Source of the DNA: Gorillibacterium sp.
Lineage (GTDB): Bacteria; Bacillota; Bacilli; Paenibacillales; NBRC-103111
Length of the DNA stretch: 11,333 nt
Assembly: GCA_014380705.1 (NCBI GenBank)
Contig: JACMJI010000334.1
Coordinates: 1-11,333 of the forward strand
Direction of reading: 5' to 3'
The notes under the pieces were generated by a model. The model had not been told where the DNA came from and made no database searches. It saw only the letters and a list, made by a program, of their open reading frames with translations. The position numbers were made by a program, and so were the translations under genes. Shown piece after piece: positions 1 through 6,958 of the stretch; the stretch's first letter is position 1, and each line of letters begins with the position of its first letter.

Positions 1-1459
1 TCTTCGGTACAAGAACATGAGCAGCTTCCGGGTCAAGATCCAAGCTGTAATTGAGTTCCCCCTCAAATCGCTGCTGCTGTAGATCGAGATAGGCTTTCGT
101 ATAAGCGATCTCTTCGGATAAGGGGACAACGGATTGGCTTGTGTTCATGCTGTACCGCATCATTTTACCAAGAGAAGCGATCAGGGAATAGACCTTGCGA
201 TCATTATGGTGTAAGGCAACCGTACCAATAGACTGCAGCACATTATTAAGGAAGTGGGGATTGATTTGTGCTTGGAGCGCTTTAAGCTCATTCGTCTTGT
301 TTGCGATCTGCAGGCGATATTCCCGAAGAATTAGGTTATTGATTGTCTGCATCATTGTACGGAAACGGCGCCCCAGCATGGCTAGCTCATCATTCCCCTT
401 GATATCAATGTCTACGTTGAGGTGCCCTTCTTGAATGCGGTTCATGTAGCCGGCCAATTGGCGAATCGGATTCGTGAAATGCAGGGATATCCCAATCATA
501 AACGTAATGGCAATAACCAGACAGACGCTGAATACGGCGGTGTTAATGCGGGTAAGCTGTCGCGCGCTCCGGTATAGCTGATCATATGAAATTCGCTTCA
601 CTAGTGTCCAATCAGCGGGTGCACCCTCCAGCTTCTCATAGAGAATGAGACCTGAGAAGTCCTTTTGACGCCAGTTAAAATGACCGTTTGTTTGCTGATG
701 CTGGGCAAGCTCAGCTACCCAATCGGAATCAAGGGTTTGGCCGATATCCTCACTGTTTGGAGCGTAAACCAGCCTTCCCTGCCCATCAAGGAGGAAGACC
801 TCTTCTTTTTCCGGTGTGTAGAGCTGTGCACATAAGGATGCGATAAAGCCAGGGTTGACATCAAGAGCCAGGGTGCCGAGCCTGCGTTTAGTTAGATCAT
901 TGTAAATTGTGCGGTAAAGGGTAAAGACCTTTTCTGCGGGTATAGGAACGTTGTAACGAAGGCCATAGGAATGCATGAGATGGGGGGGTTCTATATACAA
1001 CTCTTGATCTTTATTTGGAAAGGTAAAGGTGGTTTGGGGATCCTTGGTTAATGTGAAATTCTTATCTTGAAGGGCAAAGCCCTGCTGACGATTCTCCATG
1101 TACAGGTAGACTTGGCGGATTTCGAAGACCGAGTAACTGATCGAGTAAAGGGCCCGGTTCACCTCATTACGGGCTGCCCACCAGGAATAAGCATTCTCCG
1201 AAAGGTTCTCCGACTCATCCAAGACCATGAACAAATCTTGATCGTTATATACTGCGAGTGACGCTTTCTTTAGGTTGCTTAAATAGTTCTCGATATTTGT
1301 CTTGCCTTGGAATAACAGAACGCTGTTGGTTTCCTCCGCCTCGTTGTAGACGTTATTGCGAATGAATAGATAGGACATCACAATGGATATCGTGATCGGA
1401 ATGAGCATCGCGATGAGTAGAAAGAAGATTAATTTGTTCCGAATACTTGTTTTAAACAT
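1..1459 (-). CDS. YesM-family sensor histidine kinase, 3' end cut by the window edge
   Basis: Membrane sensor kinase of a two-component system; 486 residues are visible and the ATP-binding domain lies beyond position 1. Reading the minus strand from ATG at 1459 gives a first membrane helix at about residues 10-33, a large extracytoplasmic sensor region (about 34-303, probably Cache-like), a second helix at about 305-328, a HAMP linker at about 329-380, and the His_kinase (PF06580-type) dimerisation segment with QINPHFLNNVLQSI around residues 398-411. His402 is the expected phosphoacceptor. The usual motif reads HFLYN or HFLFN; here it is HFLNN. The start is supported by AAGGAG (complement of 1468-1473), 8 bases upstream. 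It is divergent from a sugar ABC transporter, the common arrangement for YesM/YesN systems that control carbohydrate uptake. An AraC-type response regulator gene would be expected to the left but is not visible. The family call is firm; the ligand is unknown. Confidence 0.93.
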   Translation of the reverse strand, partial: MFKTSIRNKLIFFLLIAMLIPITISIVMSYLFIRNNVYNEAEETNSVLLFQGKTNIENYLSNLKKASLAVYNDQDLFMVLDESENLSENAYSWWAARNEVNRALYSISYSVFEIRQVYLYMENRQQGFALQDKNFTLTKDPQTTFTFPNKDQELYIEPPHLMHSYGLRYNVPIPAEKVFTLYRTIYNDLTKRRLGTLALDVNPGFIASLCAQLYTPEKEEVFLLDGQGRLVYAPNSEDIGQTLDSDWVAELAQHQQTNGHFNWRQKDFSGLILYEKLEGAPADWTLVKRISYDQLYRSARQLTRINTAVFSVCLVIAITFMIGISLHFTNPIRQLAGYMNRIQEGHLNVDIDIKGNDELAMLGRRFRTMMQTINNLILREYRLQIANKTNELKALQAQINPHFLNNVLQSIGTVALHHNDRKVYSLIASLGKMMRYSMNTSQSVVPLSEEIAYTKAYLDLQQQRFEGELNYSLDLDPEAAHVLVPK

Positions 1460-1516
1460 GGAATGGGCTCCTTCTTCATCATCAAAGTCACCGCTTTTAT
1501 GGCAGCATGCACATCC

Positions 1517-1544
1517 ATCGTAACATAGAAAAGGGTCAGGTCAA
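1517..1544 (-). promoter_or_regulatory. Candidate σA promoter of the sensor kinase gene
   Basis: On the minus strand, TTGACC (complement of 1539-1544) and TACGAT (complement of 1517-1522) are separated by 16 bases, a reasonable -35/-10 pair about 50 bases upstream of the kinase ribosome binding site. The -35 lies inside the duplicated element at 1539-1555, so a regulator bound there for the transporter genes could also affect the kinase promoter. Confidence 0.42.
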
Positions 1545-1572
1545 TATATTCCACCCTAAGAGTCAAGAGATT
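1539..1572 (+). promoter_or_regulatory. Putative tandem half-site operator, copy 1 (before the permease genes)
   Basis: Two direct half-sites, GGTCAATATATT (1539-1550) and AGTCAAGAGATT (1561-1572), match at 9 of 12 positions and start 22 bases apart, about two helical turns. The distal part, 1539-1555, recurs at 3363-3379 with 16 of 17 identical bases. The proximal half-site ends 4 bases before the candidate -35, and the element starts exactly 60 bases before the -10, as at copy 2. AraC-family activators typically bind two direct half-sites spaced like this next to or overlapping the -35. Binding by the response regulator paired with the adjacent kinase is inferred. Confidence 0.5.
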
Positions 1573-1576
1573 AGGT

Positions 1577-1604
1577 TTCACGAAAAGAAGGCATTTTATA
1601 TACT
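1577..1604 (+). promoter_or_regulatory. Candidate σA promoter of the transporter operon
   Basis: TTCACG (1577-1582) and TATACT (1599-1604) are separated by 16 bases. The -10 is good (5 of 6 matches) and the -35 moderate (4 of 6). Transcription would start near 1611, about 18 bases before the ribosome binding site AGAGGGGGG (1629-1637) of the first permease gene. The imperfect -35 directly downstream of a repeated half-site suits an activator-dependent promoter. Confidence 0.5.
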
Positions 1605-1643
1605 TGGGGTACATTAAAAATTCTGTTAAGAGGGGGGATACCG

Positions 1644-2528
1644 ATGAGCCGAAAAAGATGGAACGCTTGGCTGCATCAATGGGTTTTTGTCGGTCCGGCG
1701 TTGTTCTTCTTTGCCTTAATTGTTGCGATTCCATTCCTCATGTCCTTTTATTATTCGTTTACGAACTGGGATGGTATTGCTACACACGTACCGAAATGGG
1801 TGGGATTCAGCAACTTTAAAACTATTTTTACCGATGATCCGGACTTCCGTAATTCCTTCTGGTTTACCGTCCGATTTTCACTAGCAGAGATTGTCTTCAC
1901 CAATCTTCTGGGGTTTCTATTGGCATTGCTTCTTACACAAGCACTTAAAAGCCGAAATATGCTCCGAACTATCTTCTTCATGCCAAACGTCATTGGTGGT
2001 TTGCTTCTTGGCTTTATCTGGCAGTTTATTTTTGTCAAAGGCTTTGCAACACTCGGTGAATTAACCGGCATTGGCTTTTTCGAGCTTCCCTGGCTTGGGG
2101 ATGCCCCGACTGCTTTTTGGGGTATCGTTATTGTTAGCGTCTGGCAGGGCTCCGGCTACCTCATGGTCATCTACATTGCTGGTTTAAGCAATGTTCCGAA
2201 AGAAATAATGGAAGCTGCTAAGATCGATGGGGCCAGTAAGCTGCAAACGCTTCGTTCCATCACACTTCCACTGATCATGCCCTCGCTTACGGTGTGCCTA
2301 TTCCTGACCATTTCCTGGGCATTCAAAATGTTTGATCTGAACCTGTCGCTGACCAAAGGCGGTCCCTTTGGCTCAACGGAATCGGTAGCTCTCAACATTT
2401 ATCAAGAGGCGTTTCGCAACAACCGCTTCGGTCTTGGAACAGCGAAAGCCATCATATTCTTTATCATCGTCGGGCTCATATCCTTCTTTCAAGTCTCGAT
2501 AACAAAGAAGAAGGAGGTAGAGGCATAA
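1644..2528 (+). CDS. Sugar ABC transporter permease, MalF/UgpA type (CUT1)
   Basis: Inner-membrane permease subunit of a carbohydrate ABC importer, 294 aa, the usual family length without the long MalF N-terminal extension. About six membrane helices are visible, near residues 12-34, 70-98, 108-131, 156-179, 212-234 and 266-288. The cytoplasmic EAA loop reads EAAKIDGASKLQTLRSITLP (190-209), with the conserved Gly196 that docks onto the ATPase. The start is set by the ribosome binding site AGAGGGGGG at 1629-1637. The stop codon overlaps the next start by one base (TAATG), so the two permeases are translationally coupled and presumably form the heterodimeric pore. No ATPase gene lies nearby; as in many Firmicute CUT1 systems, a shared MsmK/MalK-like ATPase elsewhere would energise it. 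The exact sugar cannot be inferred. Confidence 0.95.
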   Translation: MSRKRWNAWLHQWVFVGPALFFFALIVAIPFLMSFYYSFTNWDGIATHVPKWVGFSNFKTIFTDDPDFRNSFWFTVRFSLAEIVFTNLLGFLLALLLTQALKSRNMLRTIFFMPNVIGGLLLGFIWQFIFVKGFATLGELTGIGFFELPWLGDAPTAFWGIVIVSVWQGSGYLMVIYIAGLSNVPKEIMEAAKIDGASKLQTLRSITLPLIMPSLTVCLFLTISWAFKMFDLNLSLTKGGPFGSTESVALNIYQEAFRNNRFGLGTAKAIIFFIIVGLISFFQVSITKKKEVEA

Positions 2529-3361
2529 TGAATCGAAGTCGTCGTACAGGCCGCTTAATCATTCTTGAGATATTCGCTTTGCTGCTCGGCATCCTGTTTC
2601 TGGTTCCCTTTTATTTCGTCATTAGCAATTCACTAAAGCCAATTGGGGATTTGCTGGCTAACACGGCTAACCTTCCAAAGTCATTATTCTTTGGTAATTA
2701 CGAGCGAGTGTGGGACATCATGAAGTTCCCTTCAGCCTTTATTAATTCCCTGTTTATAACGATTATTAGTAATATTGGTTTGGTAGTCCTTAGCTCTATG
2801 GCTGCTTATCGCATGGTTCGTACGCCTACAAAGCTGAATAATATTTTATTCATCTGCTTGGTTACGGCGATGGTTGTCCCGTTTCAATCAATCATGCTAC
2901 CACTGATTAAAGTGGCTGATATCGCTGGTCTGATCAATAGCCGCTTCGGACTTGCGATTTGTTATTTTGGCTTTGGTGTTTCCTTAAACGTGTTCCTCTT
3001 TCATGGGTTTATCAAAGCGATCCCATTAGAGATTGAAGAATCCGCGGTTGTGGATGGAACTTCAGCCTATGGACTGTTCTGGCGGATCGTATTTCCACTG
3101 CTTCGGCCCATGACCATCACTATTATTTTGCTCAACAGCTTATGGATCTGGAACGACTTTCTCCTCCCCTCGCTTATTCTGAGCAGACCGGAGCTGCGGA
3201 CAATACCACTTGCCACTTATTCTTTTTTCGGGCAATATACGAAACAATGGGATCTTGCTCTAGCTGGTCTCGTACTAGGAGTCCTGCCCATCATTGTTTT
3301 CTTCCTTGCTTTGCAGAAGCATATCATCGAAGGAATCACGGCAGGTGCGGTCAAAGGGTAA
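2528..3361 (+). CDS. Sugar ABC transporter permease, MalG/UgpE type (CUT1)
   Basis: Second permease subunit of the importer, 277 aa, full length. Six membrane helices lie near residues 10-33, 70-95, 105-128, 139-161, 194-217 and 242-263. The EAA loop reads EESAVVDGTSAYGLFWRIVF (170-189), with Gly177 at the conserved position and Ser172 in place of the first Ala. The C-terminus GITAGAVKG is the family's conserved tail (often GLTAGAVKG). Its ATG shares a base with the upstream TAA, so it belongs to the same operon. About 113 bases separate it from the binding-protein start, and that gap carries its own promoter-like signals, so the downstream gene may be transcribed both by read-through and separately. 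Confidence 0.95.
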   Translation: MNRSRRTGRLIILEIFALLLGILFLVPFYFVISNSLKPIGDLLANTANLPKSLFFGNYERVWDIMKFPSAFINSLFITIISNIGLVVLSSMAAYRMVRTPTKLNNILFICLVTAMVVPFQSIMLPLIKVADIAGLINSRFGLAICYFGFGVSLNVFLFHGFIKAIPLEIEESAVVDGTSAYGLFWRIVFPLLRPMTITIILLNSLWIWNDFLLPSLILSRPELRTIPLATYSFFGQYTKQWDLALAGLVLGVLPIIVFFLALQKHIIEGITAGAVKG

Positions 3362-3362
3362 G

Positions 3363-3396
3363 GGTCAATATATTACACCAAATCGTTCAATTCTAT
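3363..3396 (+). promoter_or_regulatory. Putative tandem half-site operator, copy 2 (before the binding-protein gene)
   Basis: GGTCAATATATTACACC (3363-3379) matches 1539-1555 at 16 of 17 bases. A weaker second half-site, GTTCAATTCTAT (3385-3396), again starts 22 bases later and keeps the TTCAAT core. It begins exactly 60 bases upstream of the -10 TACAAT at 3423, the same distance as in copy 1. This is the only extended similarity noticed between the two intergenic regions, which argues for a shared regulator rather than recent duplication of a longer block. Confidence 0.48.
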
Positions 3397-3399
3397 CGG

Positions 3400-3428
3400 T
3401 GTTAGGATAAAATTCTATAAATTACAAT
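3400..3428 (+). promoter_or_regulatory. Candidate internal promoter for the substrate-binding protein gene
   Basis: A good -10, TACAAT, lies at 3423-3428, but nothing near 3400-3406 (TGTTAGG) resembles a consensus -35, as expected if an activator at 3363-3396 recruits polymerase. An alternative pair is TTCAAT (3386-3391) and TAAAAT (3408-3413) with 16 bases between. Either would let the binding protein be made in excess of the permeases, which is usual for these importers. Confidence 0.4.
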
Positions 3429-3439
3429 GTAAGCGTACA
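3428..3439 (+). promoter_or_regulatory. Possible catabolite-response (cre-like) site
   Basis: TGTAAGCGTACA has the perfect left half of a CcpA site (TGTAAGCG) and an inverted TACA, but it is 2 bases shorter than the usual TGTAAGCGCTTACA form. It overlaps the -10 end and the probable start of the binding-protein transcript, where a repressor would block initiation. The shortened spacing makes this a weak candidate. Confidence 0.25.
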
Positions 3440-3474
3440 ACAAGTTGTTTTATAAAAAGGGAGGCAATTATTAC

Positions 3475-4794
3475 ATGAAAAAAGCGACGATTATCGCCAC
3501 AACGCTTGTGATGTCATTATCCTTACTCGCCGGATGTGGATCCAAAGACACGACAAAGGAAAGTGCATCACCAGGAGCTGCTGCCACGACTACAGCAACA
3601 AAAGCCCCTGCGAAAGATGTTACAATCAAGATGTTCCAATTTAAAGTAGAAATCGCAGAACCGCTCGCCAAGCTGATTGCTGAATATGAAAAAGAAACCC
3701 CAGGCGTTAAGATTCAATTGGAAACGGTCGGTGGCGGTGCGGATTACGGCGCTGCTTTGAAAGCGAAATTTAACTCCGGAGACAAACCAGATATTTTCAA
3801 CAATGGCGGCTTCTCAGACTTAGAATTGTGGCAAGATAACCTCGAGGATCTATCAGCTGAGCCGTGGGTAAAGGATTTGGCCAAAGGTTCAGACGAACCG
3901 ATGACTGGCAAGGATGGCAAGCTGTATGGCATGCCGCTTAACCTTGAAGGCTATGGCTTCCTATACAATAAAGATCTCTTTACTAAAGCCGGAATCACAT
4001 CTACTCCAAAAACGTTGACAGAGCTCGAAGACGCCGCCAAGAAGCTTCAAGCATCCGGTGTAACTCCCTTTGTGAATGGGTATGGAGAGTGGTGGGTACT
4101 GGGTAATCACTTTGTAAACTTACCATTCGCTAACCAAGCCGATCCAAATGCATTTATTGATGGGTTGAATAAAGGGACAGAGAAGTTCGCTGGCAACGCA
4201 CAATTTGATAACTGGGTTAAGCTGTTTGACCTGACTTTGAAATATGGCAACAAAAACCCACTGCAAACCGATTATAAGACGCAAGTAACCGATTTTGCGA
4301 CTGGCAAAGCGGCCATGACCCAACAAGGCAACTGGACACAGCTTGAGATTAGCCAAACAAACCCGGATCTTAAGGTTGGCTTCCTCCCAATGCCCATCAC
4401 CGACGATGCCGCAATTAGCGATAAATTGTTTGTTGGTGTTCCGAATAACTGGGTAGTTAATAAGAACTCTGCTGTGAAAGCAGAAGCGAAGGCGTTCTTG
4501 AACTGGCTAGTTACTTCCGAAACCGGTAAACACTATATCACAGATGAATTCAAATTCATTCCTGCCTTTACAACGATTCAAGCAGGCGAAGGCGTTCTAG
4601 GACCTCTGGCTGACGATATTATGGCGTACAGCAAAGAAGGCAAGCTGCTAAGCTGGAACTGGTTTAAGTTCCCAAGCGGTGAAGCTTCCAGTAAAAAGTT
4701 CGGCGATGCCATGCAAAGCTATGTTGCCGGACGCTCCGACAAAGCCCAACTCTTAAATAGCTTCCAAGAGACATGGGACAAATTGAAGAAATAA
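3475..4794 (+). CDS. Extracellular sugar-binding lipoprotein of the ABC importer (MalE/UgpB-like, family 1)
   Basis: Captures the substrate outside the membrane and delivers it to the two permeases; 439 aa, normal for the family. The N-terminus MKKATIIATTLVMSLSLLAGC is a lipoprotein signal with lipobox LAGC and lipidated Cys21. A Ser/Thr/Ala-rich linker follows (about 22-45), then the two-lobed fold with segments typical of the family: YEKETPGVKIQ near 69-79, an LYGMPLNLEGYGFLYNKDLF stretch near 151-170, and FATGKAAMTQQGNW near 272-285. The ATG at 3475 is preferred because AAGGGAGG (3457-3464) lies 10 bases before it; an in-frame TTG at 3445 lies upstream of that site. It is last in the cluster, whereas in many related loci the binding protein comes first. 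The many aromatic residues suggest a carbohydrate ligand; the specific sugar is unknown. Confidence 0.95.
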   Translation: MKKATIIATTLVMSLSLLAGCGSKDTTKESASPGAAATTTATKAPAKDVTIKMFQFKVEIAEPLAKLIAEYEKETPGVKIQLETVGGGADYGAALKAKFNSGDKPDIFNNGGFSDLELWQDNLEDLSAEPWVKDLAKGSDEPMTGKDGKLYGMPLNLEGYGFLYNKDLFTKAGITSTPKTLTELEDAAKKLQASGVTPFVNGYGEWWVLGNHFVNLPFANQADPNAFIDGLNKGTEKFAGNAQFDNWVKLFDLTLKYGNKNPLQTDYKTQVTDFATGKAAMTQQGNWTQLEISQTNPDLKVGFLPMPITDDAAISDKLFVGVPNNWVVNKNSAVKAEAKAFLNWLVTSETGKHYITDEFKFIPAFTTIQAGEGVLGPLADDIMAYSKEGKLLSWNWFKFPSGEASSKKFGDAMQSYVAGRSDKAQLLNSFQETWDKLKK

Positions 4795-4812
4795 GAGCTT
4801 GGCTAGAGAGAT

Positions 4813-4855
4813 AAAGCTTCCCCCTTTGCATTCACTGCAAAGGGGGAAGCTTTTT
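4813..4855 (+). terminator. Strong intrinsic terminator of the transporter operon
   Basis: A perfect 18-bp stem (4813-4830 pairing with 4836-4853, TGCAAAGGGGGAAGCTTT) has a 5-base loop TTCAC and runs into TTTTT followed by AACTTTTT. It begins 18 bases after the binding-protein stop. On the minus strand the hairpin is followed by ATCTCTC rather than a T-run, so it should act mainly on plus-strand transcripts. Confidence 0.93.
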
Positions 4856-4881
4856 AACTTTTTGCCCCGCGGCGGCCTCCT

Positions 4882-4910
4882 ACGAGATGAGTTGGAAGAA
4901 TCCATCTCGT
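4882..4910 (-). other. Hairpin directly after the ppk2 stop codon
   Basis: ACGAGATG (4882-4889) pairs with CATCTCGT (4903-4910) around a 13-base loop, beginning right at the end of the minus-strand gene. No T-run follows on the minus strand, so it is more likely an RNA-stabilising 3' hairpin or a weak terminator than a strong intrinsic terminator. Confidence 0.35.
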
Positions 4911-5732
4911 TTATTCCTGCTCAGCCCTTAATTTCTCCAAAAGCGGCGCATACTCCGGATTCAGATCAGGATAATTAAGATTCATGTCCTGTAGCGTAGT
5001 AAGCGCGATTTGTAGAACAACGTAATCCCGGTACCAGCGTTCATCACCCGGAACAATATACCATGGCGCTTCATTACTTGAGCATTTCTCGAGTGCCTCT
5101 TCATAATATTTCATATATGTATCCCAGTATTCGCGCTCACCGAGATCACCTGGATCAAATTTCCAGTGTTTATGCTGCTTTTCTAAGCGTTCGATCAGTT
5201 TCTCCAGCTGAAATTCCTTGGAGATATGGATGAAGATTTTGACAACCTTTACGCTGTTGTCGGATAGCAGCTTCTCAAAATGTTTAATATGACGAAAATT
5301 TCGCTTCGCTTGCTTGTCCGAGGTAACTCCGTGGACACGGGTGATCAATACATCCTCATAATAAGAGCGATTAAACGTTGCGATCTCGCCACGGGCAGGG
5401 ACAATCTTATGCGCTCGCCAGAGAAAGTCATGGCTGAGTTCCTCAGTAGTCGGAGCTTTAAAGCTGTGAGCGCGTAAACCCTGCTGATTCATCCCGCTAA
5501 ATACATGTTTAATGACACCATCCTTGCCGCTGCAATCCATCCCCTGAAAAATAAAGAGAACACTTTGCTTTTTACTGGCAAACAGCTTGTCTTGCTCATG
5601 AACGAGTTTTTCCCTTAAGTCCGTAACTGCCTCTGCAGCATCTGCACGGTCCTGAAAATTCCCGGTATCTCTTGGATCGAACACTTTAAAATCAACTTTT
5701 TTTCCGGGGGTAAGTCGATACTTCTTCAACAT
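4911..5732 (-). CDS. ppk2: PPK2-family polyphosphate:nucleotide phosphotransferase
   Basis: Cytoplasmic enzyme that transfers phosphate between inorganic polyphosphate and nucleotides; 273 aa, a single-domain PPK2. The P-loop reads FQGMDCSGKDG (62-72), followed by IKHVFSGMNQQG (74-85). The Walker B region is FNRSYYEDVLITRVHG (120-135) with Asp127. The lid segment is LEKQHKHWKFDPGDLGEREY (183-202), and the C-terminus APWYIVPGDERWYRD (222-236) is characteristic of the family. The HWKF/W-rich motifs resemble the class that phosphorylates AMP or ADP (class III-like), but subclass from motifs alone is uncertain. The ATG at 5732 is chosen because AGGAG lies 8 bases upstream; an in-frame GTG at 5750 is less likely. 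It is a single-gene unit convergent with the transporter operon. A link to the flanking pathways is not evident; its role is probably general phosphate or energy homeostasis. Confidence 0.93.
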   Translation of the reverse strand: MLKKYRLTPGKKVDFKVFDPRDTGNFQDRADAAEAVTDLREKLVHEQDKLFASKKQSVLFIFQGMDCSGKDGVIKHVFSGMNQQGLRAHSFKAPTTEELSHDFLWRAHKIVPARGEIATFNRSYYEDVLITRVHGVTSDKQAKRNFRHIKHFEKLLSDNSVKVVKIFIHISKEFQLEKLIERLEKQHKHWKFDPGDLGEREYWDTYMKYYEEALEKCSSNEAPWYIVPGDERWYRDYVVLQIALTTLQDMNLNYPDLNPEYAPLLEKLRAEQE

Positions 5733-5821
5733 GCACACCGCTCCTCTCACTTCTGGTTCTTCATCTATTACCCATAGCAGCGTTCAATGATACTTAAATC
5801 TTGGTGCGACCCTATGATTTA

Positions 5822-5850
5822 GTTATACTACTTCTTCCGAGCTTACTCAA
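5822..5850 (-). promoter_or_regulatory. Candidate σA promoter of ppk2
   Basis: On the minus strand, TTGAGT (complement of 5845-5850) and TATAAC (complement of 5822-5827) are separated by the optimal 17 bases. Transcription would begin near 5815, giving a leader of about 80 bases before the ppk2 ATG. No recognised riboswitch structure is visible in that leader, only a weak CATAG/CTATG pairing. Confidence 0.55.
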
Positions 5851-5964
5851 TCACTAGCTTCACGACACTCGTTGACCGGGGTTGATAGGTTAACCGCTGA
5901 CGAATTCAATTCGGGCACATCTGCTGTAAAAGAAGCCGCCGGTTCCGGTACGCCACTTGCAAAG
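5851..5964 (+). other. Intergenic stretch between the ppk2 and purU promoters with one short inverted repeat
   Basis: The gap between ppk2 and purU (5733-6035, 303 bases) holds the two divergent promoters and little else. The one symmetric element is CGAATT-C-AATTCG at 5901-5913, about 50 bases upstream of the candidate purU -35. It could be a small operator or chance. No purine riboswitch or T-box pattern and no convincing small gene were seen. Confidence 0.4.
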
Positions 5965-5994
5965 TTCTGACACCCAGTCAATAATAGGCATAAT
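5965..5994 (+). promoter_or_regulatory. Candidate promoter of purU
   Basis: TTCTGA (5965-5970) and CATAAT (5989-5994) are separated by 18 bases, with an expected start near 6001. A second -10-like hexamer, TACAAT at 6002-6007, lacks a good partner -35. Both lie just before the purU ribosome binding site, so the leader is very short. Confidence 0.33.
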
Positions 5995-6035
5995 AGTAAA
6001 ATACAATTTGATACAGTTAAAGGGGGGGTTCCAGG

Positions 6036-6905
6036 ATGAATGGAAATGCCGATTCAAGAGCAACCTTACTAATCTCATGCAATGACAAGCCTGGCATTGT
6101 GTCCAGAATTTCTACCTTGCTTTATCATCATAAAGCCAACATTGTCACCTCCGATCAGTATACAACAGACCCTGTGAACGGAATGTTCTTCATGCGGATT
6201 GAATTCGATATCGCAGGAATCCTAAATCAAGAGCATGAACTGAGAGAAGCCATTGCAAGCCTGGCACAGAAAATTGAATTTCAATGGCAGATGTATTTGG
6301 CTAGTGAAATCAAGCGTATGGCTATATTCGTCTCCAAGGAGGATCATGCTCTTCTGGAGCTGCTCTGGCAATGGCGTTCAGGTGACCTCCGTGTAGAGAT
6401 TCCCTTGATCATTAGCAACCATGAGGAATCCCGTGTGTTGGCTGAGCAGATGGGTATTCCATTTGTTTACATACCCGTAGACCGCAACAACAAGCTGCAA
6501 GCCGAAACCGAGCAACTGCGCGTGCTGGAAGAGAATGCTGTGGACTTCGTTGTGCTCGCCAGATATATGCAAATATTAACTCCTCTGTTTGTCGAGCGTT
6601 ATCGGAACCGAATTATAAATATCCACCACTCTTTTCTTCCCGCCTTTATTGGTGCTAAGCCATATGAACGCGCCTATGAACGGGGGGTAAAAATAATCGG
6701 GGCTACCGCACACTACGTTAATGAGCAGTTGGATGAGGGGCCAATTATTGAGCAGGATATTCACCGGGTTACTCACAATGAAAGTGCTGTGGATTTGAAG
6801 AAGATGGGTCGCTATGTGGAGCGGACCGTACTTGCTCGTGCAGTTAAGTGGCATATCGAGGACCGGATTATTATTCATGGAAATAAAACAATCGTCTTTA
6901 TTTGA
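6036..6905 (+). CDS. purU: Formyltetrahydrofolate deformylase
   Basis: Hydrolyses 10-formyltetrahydrofolate to formate and tetrahydrofolate, adjusting one-carbon pools and supplying formate to purine synthesis; cytoplasmic. The protein is 289 aa, usual for PurU. An N-terminal ACT-like regulatory domain (about 8-88) opens with TLLISCNDKPGIVSRIS. The formyltransferase-like catalytic domain (about 92-285) contains RYMQILTP (176-183), INIHHSFLPAFIGAKPY (194-210) with Asn195 and His197, then GATAHYVNEQLDEGPII (222-238) with His226 and Asp233. The Asn, His and Asp match the catalytic set of this fold. The start is supported by AAAGGGGGGG (6019-6028), 7 bases upstream. The first ATP-grasp gene begins 53 bases downstream with no visible terminator between, so co-transcription is plausible. 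Whether PurU serves that pathway or is merely adjacent cannot be told. Confidence 0.95.
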   Translation: MNGNADSRATLLISCNDKPGIVSRISTLLYHHKANIVTSDQYTTDPVNGMFFMRIEFDIAGILNQEHELREAIASLAQKIEFQWQMYLASEIKRMAIFVSKEDHALLELLWQWRSGDLRVEIPLIISNHEESRVLAEQMGIPFVYIPVDRNNKLQAETEQLRVLEENAVDFVVLARYMQILTPLFVERYRNRIINIHHSFLPAFIGAKPYERAYERGVKIIGATAHYVNEQLDEGPIIEQDIHRVTHNESAVDLKKMGRYVERTVLARAVKWHIEDRIIIHGNKTIVFI

Positions 6906-6958
6906 GGATAACATGGGCTAAACTCATCACAATTCAGGAAGGAAGGGTGTAGGGTCAC

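Noticed and set aside
1429..1734. A 101-codon minus-strand ORF across the divergent promoter region.
   Set aside because: It overlaps the kinase start and the permease start in other frames and has no family resemblance; the promoter and operator signals explain the region better.
1604..1819. A 71-codon plus-strand ORF overlapping the first permease start.
   Set aside because: It lies in another frame of the permease gene, starts at the -10 of its promoter and has no ribosome binding site or recognisable product.
5733..6035. A purine riboswitch, PurR site or T-box upstream of purU.
   Set aside because: No conserved aptamer core, paired PurBox or T-box sequence could be found; only a 13-base inverted repeat is present.
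5890..6078. A 62-codon minus-strand ORF between ppk2 and purU.
   Set aside because: It overlaps the purU start and promoter, has no ribosome binding site and reads as low-information sequence.
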